64,000 nucleotides of DNA from DATJGR01 sp963812255 (GCA_963812255.1 CAWEUM010000005.1:434001-498000); one strand, 5' to 3'. Numbered from the stretch's first letter, positions 9,107 to 18,498 are shown. A program made the numbers and translations. The notes: a model not told the origin generated them from the letters alone.

Positions 9107-10615
9107 ATGTCCACGCCACCGCCCAACGAACGCCCCCTGAGACCACCGGTGATACTGATCGGACTCGACGGTGCCGAGCCCAGTCTGATGCAGCAGTGGA
9201 TGGACGACGGCACGCTTCCGACATTGGCGCGAATGCGTCGCGACGGAATCTGCACCGACGTTGCGACGATGCCCGGATTCGGTGACGGGGCCGTCTGGCC
9301 GACGCTCGTCACCGGGGTCAACCCGGCGCGACACGGACGATACTTCAGGCAGCAGTTCAAGCCATGTAGCTACCGGCGCAAACTGTTTTCAGTCGACTCC
9401 GATCTCTCGCACCAACCGTTCTGGACGACCCTCAGCCAGCGGGGGCGGCGCGTCGCGATCCTCGACCTGCCGTATGCGCGTCTGGAATCGAATCTGAATG
9501 GCCTATTGCTGGTGGACTGGCTGATTCACGACCGCTATGGCTCGCCTAGAAGTTGGCCAGCGAGCTTCGCAAACGATGTGCTCGAGGAATTCGGCGACGA
9601 CCCGCTGCTAGGCAATGCCGATCTGTTCTCCAAGCACGGCACCATGAACGACGTCATCGAACGCCTCCACGAGCGGGTCGGGATGAAGGAGCGCTTGCTA
9701 ACGAGAACATTGGGCGGCGCGCCATGGGACTTCGTCGCAACAACGTTTACCGAACCGCACGATCTCGGCCACGTCGGCTGGCATCTGCGCGATCCGTTGC
9801 ACCCTCGGCATGACGCGGCCTGGCTACAGCGGTTTGGCGACCCCATTCGGGCTTTGTACATGGCGATCGATCTGGCCATCGGTCGCATCCTGGCCACCGC
9901 GCCGGACGGCGCACACGTGCTGATGTTCGCAGGACTTGGCATGGGACCGAACTACACTGCGAACGGCGCGATGGAAGAAATGCTCGAAAGGATGGACGGC
10001 AAGGGGTATCGCCAACGCGCGCAACTCTCAAAACGGCTGCGAAGCAGCGGGTGGCCAGAGACAATCGCCTCCTTCGGCGGCAAAGTCGACACATTGCGAG
10101 ACATTCTCGCCTGCAGTCGCAGCCGATTTTTCAAGATGCCCCACAACGAAAACAGCGGCGCGATTCGTATCAACCTGAAGGGCCGAGAACCCAGCGGGAG
10201 AGTAGCGCCGGAGCAGTTCGACGCGATCTGCGACGAGTTGACCACCAAATTCATGGCGCTGAGGAATCCCGCAACCGGACTTCCGATCGTCGAACGCGTT
10301 GTGCGTGTGGCGCAGAATATGTGCGGCCCGCATCTTCATTCGATGCCGGATCTTTTGGTCGTGTGGAATCGGGAAGCGCCATTCGATTCGATCGAATCTG
10401 CAGAAATCGGACGAATATCTGGCGTGCGATCGTGGGGCCGCTCCGGCGACCATAGCGCCCGCGCCATGCTGATCGCGCAGGGTGAGGCGTTTAATCCGGC
10501 ACACCTCTACCGGTCGCCGCACATCGTGGACATCGCCGCGACCGTTGCAGCATTGCTGGATGTGGAAATGCCGGACATCGACGGTCGAGCGATCTGCGGT
10601 CTGAGTGCGAGGTAA
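9107..10615 (+). CDS. Alkaline-phosphatase superfamily (type I phosphodiesterase-like) protein with altered metal motif
   Basis: A 502-residue protein of the type I phosphodiesterase/nucleotide pyrophosphatase branch. The N-terminal metal motif VILIGLDGAEPSLMQQW, the nucleophile region AVWPTLVTGVNPARHG and the late histidine in SGDHSARAMLIAQG fit the family, and FTEPHDLGHVGWHL supplies the central Asp/His pair. The usual SDHG metal-binding motif is replaced by FAGLGMGP near residue 280, removing two standard ligands, so activity may be altered or lost. The gene is followed after nine bases by a gene of unknown function on the same strand. Confidence 0.85.
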   Translation: MSTPPPNERPLRPPVILIGLDGAEPSLMQQWMDDGTLPTLARMRRDGICTDVATMPGFGDGAVWPTLVTGVNPARHGRYFRQQFKPCSYRRKLFSVDSDLSHQPFWTTLSQRGRRVAILDLPYARLESNLNGLLLVDWLIHDRYGSPRSWPASFANDVLEEFGDDPLLGNADLFSKHGTMNDVIERLHERVGMKERLLTRTLGGAPWDFVATTFTEPHDLGHVGWHLRDPLHPRHDAAWLQRFGDPIRALYMAIDLAIGRILATAPDGAHVLMFAGLGMGPNYTANGAMEEMLERMDGKGYRQRAQLSKRLRSSGWPETIASFGGKVDTLRDILACSRSRFFKMPHNENSGAIRINLKGREPSGRVAPEQFDAICDELTTKFMALRNPATGLPIVERVVRVAQNMCGPHLHSMPDLLVVWNREAPFDSIESAEIGRISGVRSWGRSGDHSARAMLIAQGEAFNPAHLYRSPHIVDIAATVAALLDVEMPDIDGRAICGLSAR

Positions 10616-10624
10616 GCCACGACC

Positions 10625-11482
10625 ATGTCTGCGCAATCTGTCGTTCTGATCCTGAATCACTTCAGGGACCGGCATCTGATGGAACTGTACGCCGAGATCA
10701 AGCGCGCATGCGGTCGGCACCGCGACGTGGTGCTGCTGTCCGACAGAAGCCGCAAGAACCTCAGCTTCGTGCGACAGCCAATCGCTACAGATGAACTCGT
10801 GTTCGAGCTAGCCGATCTCGTTGCATTGAATTATCCCGGCAAGCAGCAGATCGCGTTACCGGGAAAAACACAGCGCAATCTCAAGCTCGGCAATGCCGAT
10901 TTACCGGTGCTGCTTTTCTACCGGCAGCAAAATCACTACAAGCATTATTGGTTGATTGAATACGACGTACGCTATTCCGGATCCTGGCGGCAATTTCTGG
11001 AGGCGTTCGATTCGAGCGACGCCGATCTGTTGGGCACGTCTCTGATGCGCTACCCAGAATTTCCCCGTTGGAGTCATTGGCAATCGTTGGGCATCCCATC
11101 GATGAACCTGAAGGTCGACGACGCCCTGCGCGGTTTCTTCCCAGTTTACCGCCTGTCGAACGACGCCTTGGCTTGCCTTGATGAGGTCTATGGGCAGGGT
11201 GCTCGCGGCCATATGGAAACGTTGGTGCCCACGGCACTGGAGCAGTCGGGACTGCGTCTGGAAGACATCGGCGGCGACGGCGTATTCGTCAAACCCGGAA
11301 ACGTCAACCGCTTCTACACGAATCAGCGGACGAGCAACCAACTTTCGCCCGGAACCTTCGTATACAGACCCGCGCGTACCGCCGCCGGGGAGGAACCCAA
11401 CCGTCTCTGGCACCCAGTCAAGCCTCCGGAAAGTGTTCCGATGCGATTGGTCAACCGAGTGTACCGCCATCTACAGGCGTGA
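10625..11482 (+). CDS. Unknown protein, glycosyltransferase-like, paired with the phosphodiesterase-like gene
   Basis: A 285-residue soluble protein. I see no definite family. The segment YKHYWLIEYDVRYSGSW near residue 110, followed by FLEAFDSSDADLLGTSL, resembles the acidic metal-binding strand of GT-A glycosyltransferase-like proteins that act on glycans; this is tentative. It begins nine bases after the phosphodiesterase-like gene, so the two are almost certainly co-transcribed and may act on the same surface polymer. Confidence 0.6.
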   Translation: MSAQSVVLILNHFRDRHLMELYAEIKRACGRHRDVVLLSDRSRKNLSFVRQPIATDELVFELADLVALNYPGKQQIALPGKTQRNLKLGNADLPVLLFYRQQNHYKHYWLIEYDVRYSGSWRQFLEAFDSSDADLLGTSLMRYPEFPRWSHWQSLGIPSMNLKVDDALRGFFPVYRLSNDALACLDEVYGQGARGHMETLVPTALEQSGLRLEDIGGDGVFVKPGNVNRFYTNQRTSNQLSPGTFVYRPARTAAGEEPNRLWHPVKPPESVPMRLVNRVYRHLQA

Positions 11483-11516
11483 TCCGAGCGCAGCGCTCGG
11501 TGAAATCAGCTACGAA

Positions 11517-13181
11517 TCAATCGAGCTCCACCACCCGCATTCGCAGCGCGATCGCCATCCACATGATGAGCGCGGAGAACACCGCGAACACGATGATCGC
11601 CCAGCCGAAACCGAGTAGTCCAAGATTGCCCGCCTGCTTGTCCATGTCCGGGTACGATCCGAACCAACTGAGCACGGATAGTCCAACCAGCCACACCGGC
11701 ACCCACGCGCCCGACCGAAACTCGAGTTTGGGCGTGGCGGCGGGATTACGCAGTTCCTGCACCACGAGGATCACGTAGCCGATCAGCACCGCGATCATCA
11801 GCTTCCAGACGGTTTCCCAGCCGGACCAGTACACGATCAGATTCGAGGACAGGAATCCTAGATAGGCAATCGCATTCACCCATGGCAGCCGGAACGGTCG
11901 CGTCTGGTCCGGCAATTGCCTACGCATTGCCAACAGAGCCAATGGCCCGGAGCCGAACGACAGCACCGTGGCCGACGTGACAAAACCGACCAGCTTCTGC
12001 CAGCCCGGAAACGGCAGCAGAAATATGACGCCCGCAACGAAGGTCAAGATCACGCTGACCCACGGCACGCCGCGTTCGTTGACCTTGGCGAGCACGGCAG
12101 GCGCATTGCCGTTGCGACCCATCGCATAGGACAGCCGCGCGGTGACGGTCGTGAAAATCAAGCCGGTATCAGCGGGCGAAATGAAAGCATCGATATACAG
12201 CAACACCGCCAGCCAACTCAGGCCCATCACCGTGGCCAGCGCCGCCAGAGGACCGTAGGTGGCGGCGATGTGATCCAGGCCGCCAGAGAAACTGGTTCCG
12301 ATGTGCGCCCAGCCATGCGCCAGCGCCTCGGGTGGCAGCGCGCCGATGAACGCAACCTGCAGCGCAACATAGATGATGCCGGTGATCAGCACCGCGCCAA
12401 TGATGGCAATCGGCACGTTGCGTTGCGGGTTGCTGGTTTCACCGGCCAGTTCCACGCCCTGGCGAAAGCCGAGATACGAGAACACGATGCCGGCTGTCGC
12501 GATCGACGAGAACACGCCACTCCAGCCGAACGGCATGAAACCGCCGGCAATGGTGTGATTGAAATTGGCACCGTGAAAAGTCGTTGCGATGAACGCGACG
12601 ATCACCAGCACGATGATCGCCAGTTTCCACCACACCAAGGCGTTGTTGAGGCGCGCGAACCAACGGATACCAATCACATTGACCAGGCTGAACAGTCCCA
12701 ACAGCACAACTGCCACCACGAAGCCGGGACCCGTGAGCACCGGCACGCCGTCATCCAGACGCTGCAGCCAGGGCAGGTAGTTGGTCGAATACTGCAGCGC
12801 GGCCAATACTTCGATCGACGTTGTCGAGGCTGCCGCCAGCCACGTGATCCAACCCAGGGTGTAGCTCGCGAACGAGCCGAAAGCGAAATGCGGGAAGCGG
12901 ACCACGCCGCCGGACACCGGAAACATCGTCCCGAGTTCTGCATAGCACAGCCCGATCAGCATGATCATCACCCCGCCGATGACCCAGGCGAGGACCGACG
13001 CCGGCCCCGCGATCTGCGACGCCGACAGCGCTCCGAACAGCCAACCCGAGCCGATGATCGAACCGACCGCGGCAAACAGCAGGCCGACTACGCCGACATC
13101 ACGTCGCAGCCGGTGGTCGTCGGCCGCAACACGATCACGAACGGTATCGTTTTTGCTCATAGATTGTGGCTCATCGGTCAT
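11517..13181 (-). CDS. APC-family amino acid/polyamine permease
   Basis: A 554-residue, twelve-helix transporter. The N-terminal AAVGSIIGSGWLFGAL is the conserved TM1 substrate loop of APC permeases, and PQRNVPIAIIGAVLITGIIY corresponds to the TM6-TM7 region. It should import amino acids or related compounds across the inner membrane by proton exchange; the substrate is not clear. An alternative ATG at 13160 (protein starting MSKND) is equally likely, as neither start has a strong ribosome binding site. Confidence 0.9.
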   Translation of the reverse strand: MTDEPQSMSKNDTVRDRVAADDHRLRRDVGVVGLLFAAVGSIIGSGWLFGALSASQIAGPASVLAWVIGGVMIMLIGLCYAELGTMFPVSGGVVRFPHFAFGSFASYTLGWITWLAAASTTSIEVLAALQYSTNYLPWLQRLDDGVPVLTGPGFVVAVVLLGLFSLVNVIGIRWFARLNNALVWWKLAIIVLVIVAFIATTFHGANFNHTIAGGFMPFGWSGVFSSIATAGIVFSYLGFRQGVELAGETSNPQRNVPIAIIGAVLITGIIYVALQVAFIGALPPEALAHGWAHIGTSFSGGLDHIAATYGPLAALATVMGLSWLAVLLYIDAFISPADTGLIFTTVTARLSYAMGRNGNAPAVLAKVNERGVPWVSVILTFVAGVIFLLPFPGWQKLVGFVTSATVLSFGSGPLALLAMRRQLPDQTRPFRLPWVNAIAYLGFLSSNLIVYWSGWETVWKLMIAVLIGYVILVVQELRNPAATPKLEFRSGAWVPVWLVGLSVLSWFGSYPDMDKQAGNLGLLGFGWAIIVFAVFSALIMWMAIALRMRVVELD

Positions 13182-13209
13182 GGCTCATGAGTTTACGGGC
13201 GACGTATCT

Positions 13210-13647
13210 CTATTTGACGAGTGGGTCCCGGGTTTTCAATTGAGGAAACAGCTGGAAGTCTCGATCTCGCGTGAGCAATTCATCGACTCCATGAGCCAGG
13301 CACAGTGCAACGACATGGGCATCGTGGACGATGGGACCTCGAACTCTCGGCTGTCGAATCAGCGAAAAGAGTATCGTCGAAAAGTCATCGGTTTCGCGAA
13401 GCAATGTCAGCGTGGGTGAATTGATCCAGGCATCGATCTGTTGGCAGGCTCGCGAGGGTGAGGTTGCGGCCTCCTTCCAGATCTTCGGGTTGGTCACGAC
13501 ACTGAAAAATTCATAGAGGCACGGCCACGGGATCGACCAAATCGCCCTGCCCTCAGCCAGTTCTCTAACGATCTCGTTCGCCCGGTCGTGGTAGCGGGAT
13601 TCGCGCCGATGCGCATACACCAAAAGGTTGGCGTCGACTGCAATCAC
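13210..13647 (-). CDS. vapC: VapC-type PIN-domain ribonuclease toxin
   Basis: A 145-residue PIN-domain protein. The N-terminal MIAVDANLLVYAHR gives the first catalytic Asp, PCLYEFFSVVTNP the conserved Glu, VHDAHVVALCLAHG and LLTRDRDFQLF the further acidic residues of the Mg-binding site. PIN toxins of VapBC systems cleave RNA, often tRNA. It overlaps the antitoxin gene by four bases, the standard coupled arrangement. Confidence 0.92.
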   Translation of the reverse strand: MIAVDANLLVYAHRRESRYHDRANEIVRELAEGRAIWSIPWPCLYEFFSVVTNPKIWKEAATSPSRACQQIDAWINSPTLTLLRETDDFSTILFSLIRQPRVRGPIVHDAHVVALCLAHGVDELLTRDRDFQLFPQLKTRDPLVK

Positions 13648-13892
13648 AGAGGATCCGGTTCACCATAAATCGTCGCTCGCAGATCCTGCCAGGTCAGCAG
13701 TTCCAACGGATCGAGTGCTCCGGCACGGCCGACGCTGAGGTCGGGCAACTGGTAGGCGGGGACTTCCTGGGAATTCGACAGAGCCAGTCTCAAACTATCT
13801 TCGACGATCGCACGTAGAGGCCGCCCCCTACGCTTCGCCAATTTCTTGGCGCGTAAAAGCAGGTCATCTTTTATGTCGAGCGTCGTTTTCAT
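13644..13892 (-). CDS. vapB: VapB-type ribbon-helix-helix antitoxin
   Basis: An 82-residue protein starting MKTTLDIKDDLLLRAKKLA, typical of the short ribbon-helix-helix DNA-binding antitoxins. The C-terminal half (about residues 45-82) should wrap the PIN toxin and block its active site. The ATG at 13892 is chosen over one three codons upstream because the family begins MKTTLDI. The antitoxin normally represses its own operon with the toxin as co-repressor; the operator is not evident by eye. Confidence 0.88.
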   Translation of the reverse strand: MKTTLDIKDDLLLRAKKLAKRRGRPLRAIVEDSLRLALSNSQEVPAYQLPDLSVGRAGALDPLELLTWQDLRATIYGEPDPL

Positions 13893-13969
13893 TTTGCACA
13901 CGCACTCAATGAACCCATACTACCCATACTCGTTGATACGGGCAATTCGGCACATTCTAGGACACAGGC

Positions 13970-14497
13970 ATGAAGCTCATTGGACTACCGGGTCGAAACC
14001 AGGAGACTGAAGCCTGGCTCCGGGAACTGTTTGGGTTGCTCGCGCTCGGCGACTGCGAAGTGGTGAGATATCGCCATTGGTCCGCCGATGCGGAACCGGA
14101 CGTAACCCATGAAGCGGAGGGGCTTCGGAACCGCACAGCGGATCTGGTCATCGCAAAGTCGATGGGTACCATCGTGACGACAGCAGCTCATTCCGCGTGC
14201 TCGTTTCGTCCGTCTCGAGCGGTCTTGATTGGTAGTCCCGTTGCGCATTTGGCGCCGGAAATGCTGGCACGCTACAGAGACCTCGCCGAGCAGATCCCAA
14301 CGCTGTTCATACAGCAATCTGCCGACTTCACCGGCACATTCGCTCAGCTCATGCGTATTGTTGGAGACTGCAAGCGCAGTGATGCGTACGAAGTACCTGG
14401 AGCGGACCACGTGTACAGCGACACAGCGGAACTCGCATCGATCATCCGCGCATGGCTGGGACGTGGTCCTTTCATAAACAACTACTTAGACGCATAA
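13970..14497 (+). CDS. Small alpha/beta hydrolase-like protein
   Basis: A 175-residue protein with a compact alpha/beta hydrolase pattern: nucleophile elbow VIAKSMGTIVTTA (Ser), a strand LIGSPVAHL, and PGADHVYSD near the C-terminus supplying the likely catalytic His. It is shorter than typical esterases and lacks a lid domain, like the YdeN/RBBP9 type of small serine hydrolases. No signal peptide. It stands alone between the toxin-antitoxin pair and the small membrane ORF. Confidence 0.65.
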   Translation: MKLIGLPGRNQETEAWLRELFGLLALGDCEVVRYRHWSADAEPDVTHEAEGLRNRTADLVIAKSMGTIVTTAAHSACSFRPSRAVLIGSPVAHLAPEMLARYRDLAEQIPTLFIQQSADFTGTFAQLMRIVGDCKRSDAYEVPGADHVYSDTAELASIIRAWLGRGPFINNYLDA

Positions 14498-14675
14498 CTT
14501 CGCGTAGAAAAGCGGCTTTTTGAGAGGCTTGGCGCGCCAGTATGACGCCGAACCGACGCCCGTTATTCATTCTATGGCGGGCGATATGTTCGCTACCGAA
14601 CAGATGCGGACGTTCATACGCTTCAACCTGCCTTCGAACTGTGAGGGCTAACTCGGTGCCGGAGGGGACCGAACG

Positions 14676-14804
14676 ATGAGCGACCGCAGACGAAATTTTC
14701 GCCATCTGGCAACGGGACTAACGACTCGAATGAGCTTTGCGCTGGTCATCGGTTCACTGGTGGGCTTCAGTTTGGTTCTGATCGGAATCACCACGCTTTT
14801 CTGA
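14676..14804 (+). CDS. Small membrane protein, 42 residues
   Basis: A short open frame starting MSDRRRNFRHLATGL with a basic N-terminus and a single hydrophobic helix of about 22 residues (MSFALVIGSLVGFSLVLIG), ending TTLF. A strong GGAGGGG lies ten bases before the ATG, and the positive-inside arrangement argues for a real single-pass membrane peptide. I do not know the family. Confidence 0.5.
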   Translation: MSDRRRNFRHLATGLTTRMSFALVIGSLVGFSLVLIGITTLF

Positions 14805-15165
14805 ACACGCCCCAGCCCTTTGTAATGTTCTCTCCTTCCACCTAACCACTCGTCTATGGACTCCCCCGTCAAGGATTGTTCGTTGATTTAGTTTTTCATC
14901 TTGATTCTCCGCAGTTGACCGAGTGCATGCCCCTCAAGAGATCCGGTTGCAGTCGTCTATTCGGCGTCTGAAGTGGAGTAACGTGACTCCGCGCCATCAT
15001 GTAATCCGCACCCGGCAGGCCCATCCACTGATGAATAGATGAACACGGTTGGTCGCAAATTTGTGCAACTACAGCGGGTCGTCAGATTCGGTTGGACGCG
15101 TGATTTCAATGCCAGCCGCGACTCGCGCTGCTTGGGAGGTCCCACATGGCGCGGGACAGCGTGCG
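14805..15165. other. Intergenic stretch without supported gene
   Basis: About 360 bases between the small membrane ORF and the MscS gene, which converge on it. The composition is less GC-rich than the genes around it, and no coding frame or RNA gene could be supported. No strong terminator hairpin was recognised. Confidence 0.5.
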
Positions 15166-16584
15166 CTATTTCTTGAGCAGGTTTTCTTGCGCTTCGGGCA
15201 GGTTGCCTTCGGATTGCTGCCCCCGCATCTCCACCGTCTCGTTGGATAAGTCACCTTCGCTGGGCGTCGTATCGCTCATCTCATCAGCAGCATGGGCTGC
15301 TCCGACACCGCTTTCGGCTTCGCGCCAAGCTTCTGTGGTGCTCGTCATCTGGATGACCGGAACGCCCTTGGGGAAAATCACTTCGCGCGCGGAATCCGGC
15401 AGCTCGATGCCACCGTTGAGGAGCGCGTTTTTGGTCTGGCGCAGCAACGCCGAATTGATTTTGTAAGGCGAGTAGGTAGCACTGTCGAACCAATAATAAA
15501 TGCGCAAATTCACCGTTGCCGGGCCCAACTCCTCCACCAGCACCAGCGGCTCGGGCATCTCGAGGACAGCGGGATGCTCCTGCAACACCTCCGCGATCAG
15601 GGCCTGCGCCCTAGCAGCCGAGGAATCGTAAGCGATGCCCACCGTAAACTCGGCGCGGCGGCTCGGAATGCTGCTGTAGTTCTTGATGATGCTCTTGTAG
15701 ACGGTGGCGTTGGGGATCTGCACCTGATTGCCGTCGAGCGTCAGCAGGATGGTGCTGCGCACGTTCAGGTTCTGAACGATACCTGTGTGCCCACCGACAT
15801 CGATGAGGTCGCCGCTGTGGAAGGGATTCCGCGCGCTGAGCAGGATGCTCGCCAGAAAGTTCTCGGCGATGTCGCGCAGGCCGAAGCCGACGACGATGCC
15901 GAATAGCCCGGTGCCCCCAAGCACGGTGAGGGCCAGCCGCGTCAGTCCGGAAAACTGCAGCACAAAATAGACGCCCAGCAGAAAGACTGGAATCGCAAAC
16001 GCCCGCGCCACCACCGACAGCAGCAGCGGGGACTCGATGCGGCCCGCGAACAGCAGCCGAACCGCCCGCGACACCAGTCTGGCGACCAGCCATGTAGCCA
16101 CGATGACAAGGGCGGCGAGCACGACCAGCGGCCAGGCCCGGATCATCTGTCGGTAAAACGCTGTGAATTCTTTGCCTGCACGCGCAACGATGGAGCCGAC
16201 GTCGGCATTGACCTCAATCCGGTTGACAACGGCGACAGTGTCTTGCGTGTCTTTAGCCAACGTGCCAGCCCAGGCACGGTGTTCCTGCGTCTCCGTCGTG
16301 CCGTCGAGGAAGACCACCCCGTCATGCACTGAGACGCGGGTCGCCTCGAACCATCCGGTCGATTTCAGGATGCGTTGCAGGCGGCCCTCAATCTTCGCAT
16401 CGCTCGCTTCGGGAACCACCGTCACGGCCCGCCGTGGTGCTTCTGGAGCGACATCCTGCGCCACGGCTGGCGCCACACACGCAAACAGCAGCATGGCGAC
16501 ACTTGTGGCGCCCAACACCGCCGCCCACAGCCATCCAATAAGCTGGGCGAGGTGACTTTTCGGACGCTGGAGAAGCCGGGTCAT
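15166..16584 (-). CDS. BON-domain mechanosensitive channel (MscS family)
   Basis: A 472-residue protein. After a signal peptide or first helix there is a BON-like periplasmic domain (about residues 60-120, VHDGVVFLDGTTETQEHRAW), then membrane helices and the MscS pore and beta domain, with GGTGLFGIVVGFGLRDIAEN and NPFHSGDLIDVGGHTGIVQN diagnostic. Such channels release solutes on hypo-osmotic shock. The C-terminal 50 residues are a polar acidic tail. The ATG at 16584 is preferred over one at 16617 because it precedes the signal peptide and has AGGGA upstream. Confidence 0.92.
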   Translation of the reverse strand: MTRLLQRPKSHLAQLIGWLWAAVLGATSVAMLLFACVAPAVAQDVAPEAPRRAVTVVPEASDAKIEGRLQRILKSTGWFEATRVSVHDGVVFLDGTTETQEHRAWAGTLAKDTQDTVAVVNRIEVNADVGSIVARAGKEFTAFYRQMIRAWPLVVLAALVIVATWLVARLVSRAVRLLFAGRIESPLLLSVVARAFAIPVFLLGVYFVLQFSGLTRLALTVLGGTGLFGIVVGFGLRDIAENFLASILLSARNPFHSGDLIDVGGHTGIVQNLNVRSTILLTLDGNQVQIPNATVYKSIIKNYSSIPSRRAEFTVGIAYDSSAARAQALIAEVLQEHPAVLEMPEPLVLVEELGPATVNLRIYYWFDSATYSPYKINSALLRQTKNALLNGGIELPDSAREVIFPKGVPVIQMTSTTEAWREAESGVGAAHAADEMSDTTPSEGDLSNETVEMRGQQSEGNLPEAQENLLKK

Positions 16585-17072
16585 GTCTTCCGTCCCTTGC
16601 CGGAGATCAACGCGCACTCCACCGTGTACCAGAGCGTAGTGCCATGTCAGACACTATACAGACGGGGGCACCCCCGCTTGCGACGCGCGCGCGAATCGGG
16701 CGTCACGGCCGGCGTTACACCCTGCGTTCCGGTCGGCGGATTAGAATGGGCCCCCGGGGCCATATTTTTCGAATTTGGCGACCGCTGCGCGAGCTGGGCG
16801 TTGGCGGTCTTGTGCGCCACGATCTCCGCAAGAAGGTTCGGCGTCGGTTCAAGCGGGTTGCGCGCTTCGAGTATTGTGATGGTTCTAGGTCGTCGATGTA
16901 CTCAACGACAGGCACGTAGTGGCGACGGGATTTGTGTTGATCGGAAAGGGAAGCGAATCCGGTCGGTGAGAGTGGCGAAGCTGATCCGATCGCTAGCGCG
17001 GTGCAGGAGTTTACTTCTTCGTGAGCCGGCACGCTCGTGACGGGTGGGCATACTCAAGCTCGTGCCTCTCAA
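16585..17072. other. Intergenic stretch without supported gene
   Basis: Roughly 490 bases with several short overlapping open frames on both strands, all rich in Arg and without family resemblance. I see no RNA gene or clear terminator. Confidence 0.5.
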
Positions 17073-17306
17073 CTATGCGGCCGCGCCGCAGCCATCAATC
17101 GTGAACTCGAGGACGGCGGTGCGGGCGCTGTGGCGGTCGTCAAGCTTGTGTAGGATCTTTGCGAGGCGAACCGCCTGATGCTCGGCGTCGCGTTCGCTGA
17201 TGTATGGCCCCACCGCGAGCCCGTCGGGCGATAGGAAATACCACCGGCACTCTCGTTCGAAGAACCGAATCGAACGTAACCACGCGCGAAACTCGTTGGT
17301 ACCCAT
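17073..17306 (-). CDS. Small protein resembling DUF6316
   Basis: A 77-residue protein starting MGTNEFRAWLRSIRFFEREC. The block CRWYFLSPDGLAVGPYISER followed by AEHQAVRLA resembles the small gammaproteobacterial DUF6316 family, in which a tryptophan-tyrosine-phenylalanine strand precedes GPF/GPY. Function unknown. A start at 17375 would add 23 residues of unlikely sequence. Confidence 0.6.
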   Translation of the reverse strand: MGTNEFRAWLRSIRFFERECRWYFLSPDGLAVGPYISERDAEHQAVRLAKILHKLDDRHSARTAVLEFTIDGCGAAA

Positions 17307-17677
17307 GACGCATCTTTGTGCGGTAAGAGACAGATGTGCAGTATGGGTGCACATCAACCAACATGCTGTGATCAATGGGTTCGGCTTGTACGGGAGATGT
17401 CATGCCGCAGCAGCGGAGATTGAGAGCGGTTCGCATTCGATGTGCTGCAAGTTCATCTCGACTAACGACCGCCCGCGTCATTGGAACGTCCCGACCAAAC
17501 GCGCGACGCGAGAACGAAATCGAACTGTAGCTGTGAGCCGTCGTGAACTGTCAACGCCGATTGGGAATTCAGACAGCAAGTTCCCAGAGGGGCGTTTGAA
17601 GTTCTTTAGCGCCTCTGCAGAGTTCTGGTAGCTCTTAGATCCCGAAGACCGGACTCCAGGCACGCCCGTTGTAGATA
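17307..17677. other. Intergenic stretch without supported gene
   Basis: About 370 bases between the DUF6316-like gene and tRNA-Pro. No frame here has family resemblance. One minus-strand frame that enters the tRNA is an artefact. Confidence 0.45.
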
Positions 17678-17756
<79 letters not shown>

Positions 17757-17819
17757 CGAGGCGGCGAATGATACCGAATCGATTGACGGGCGCCTACATT
17801 CCTTCGGCGCGCGCGGCCG

Positions 17820-18176
17820 TCAGGCTTTCAACACGCGGAGCACGTCTTCGAGCTCCGAGATCATCTGTTTGATCAACAATCGAAACTGGGTTTGATCTTC
17901 TTTGGCGTCATCGCCTTCGAGGCGCTGTCGCGCGCCGCCGATCGTGAAGCCCTGGTCGTACAGCAGCGAACGGATCTGCCGAATGACGATCACGTCCTGG
18001 CGCTGGTAGTAGCGGCGATTACCACGTCGTTTGACGGGCTTCAGCTGTGGAAATTCCTGCTCCCAATAGCGCAGCACGTGCGGTTTCACGTCGCACAGCT
18101 GACTGACCTCGCCGATCGTGAAGTAGCGTTTGCCCGGGATCGGTGGCAGTTCGTTATTCTGGCCTGGGTCCAGCAT
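17820..18176 (-). CDS. MerR-family transcriptional regulator next to ihfA
   Basis: A 118-residue MerR-type regulator: YFTIGEVSQLCDVKPHVLRY is the winged helix-turn-helix, followed by WEQEFPQLKPVKRRGNRRYY and a short coiled coil. It lacks a long effector domain. This gene follows ihfA in many gammaproteobacteria; its role is not established. Its start overlaps the end of ihfA by 23 bases, so the two are translated from one message. Confidence 0.92.
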   Translation of the reverse strand: MLDPGQNNELPPIPGKRYFTIGEVSQLCDVKPHVLRYWEQEFPQLKPVKRRGNRRYYQRQDVIVIRQIRSLLYDQGFTIGGARQRLEGDDAKEDQTQFRLLIKQMISELEDVLRVLKA

Positions 18177-18459
18177 ATGCCTCTACTCGCGCCTTCAGCT
18201 TTTGCCCCGGACGAAATGTCACCACACGTCGCGCGGTGATCGGGATCTCTTCACCGGTCTTTGGGTTGCGTCCCGGTCGTTGCCCCTTGTCACGCAGATC
18301 GAAATTGCCGAATCCGGATAATTTGACCTGCTCGTTACGTTCGAGCGACGCACGGACTTCCTCGTAGAACAGCTCTACCACCTCTTTCGCTTCGCGCTTA
18401 TTGAGGCCGAGCTCCTCGAACAGCCGATCGGCCATTTGAGCTTTCGTCAGCGCGTTCAT
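18154..18459 (-). CDS. ihfA: Integration host factor subunit alpha
   Basis: A 101-residue HU/IHF-family protein. MNALTKAQMADRLFEELGLN is the N-terminal dimerisation helix pair and LSGFGNFDLRDKGQRPGRN, then PKTGEEIPITARRVV, form the DNA-binding beta arm whose proline intercalates into the minor groove. The placement after pheT and before a MerR gene identifies the alpha subunit. IHF bends DNA in transcription, replication and recombination. Confidence 0.97.
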   Translation of the reverse strand: MNALTKAQMADRLFEELGLNKREAKEVVELFYEEVRASLERNEQVKLSGFGNFDLRDKGQRPGRNPKTGEEIPITARRVVTFRPGQKLKARVEAYAGPRPE

Positions 18460-18498
18460 GCGTGCGTCTCCTTCAATACCGTGGCCCCGTCACGCTGA

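Noticed and set aside
16644..16919. 91-codon plus-strand frame upstream of the DUF6316-like gene
   Set aside because: Arg-rich, no homology pattern, no proper ribosome binding site.
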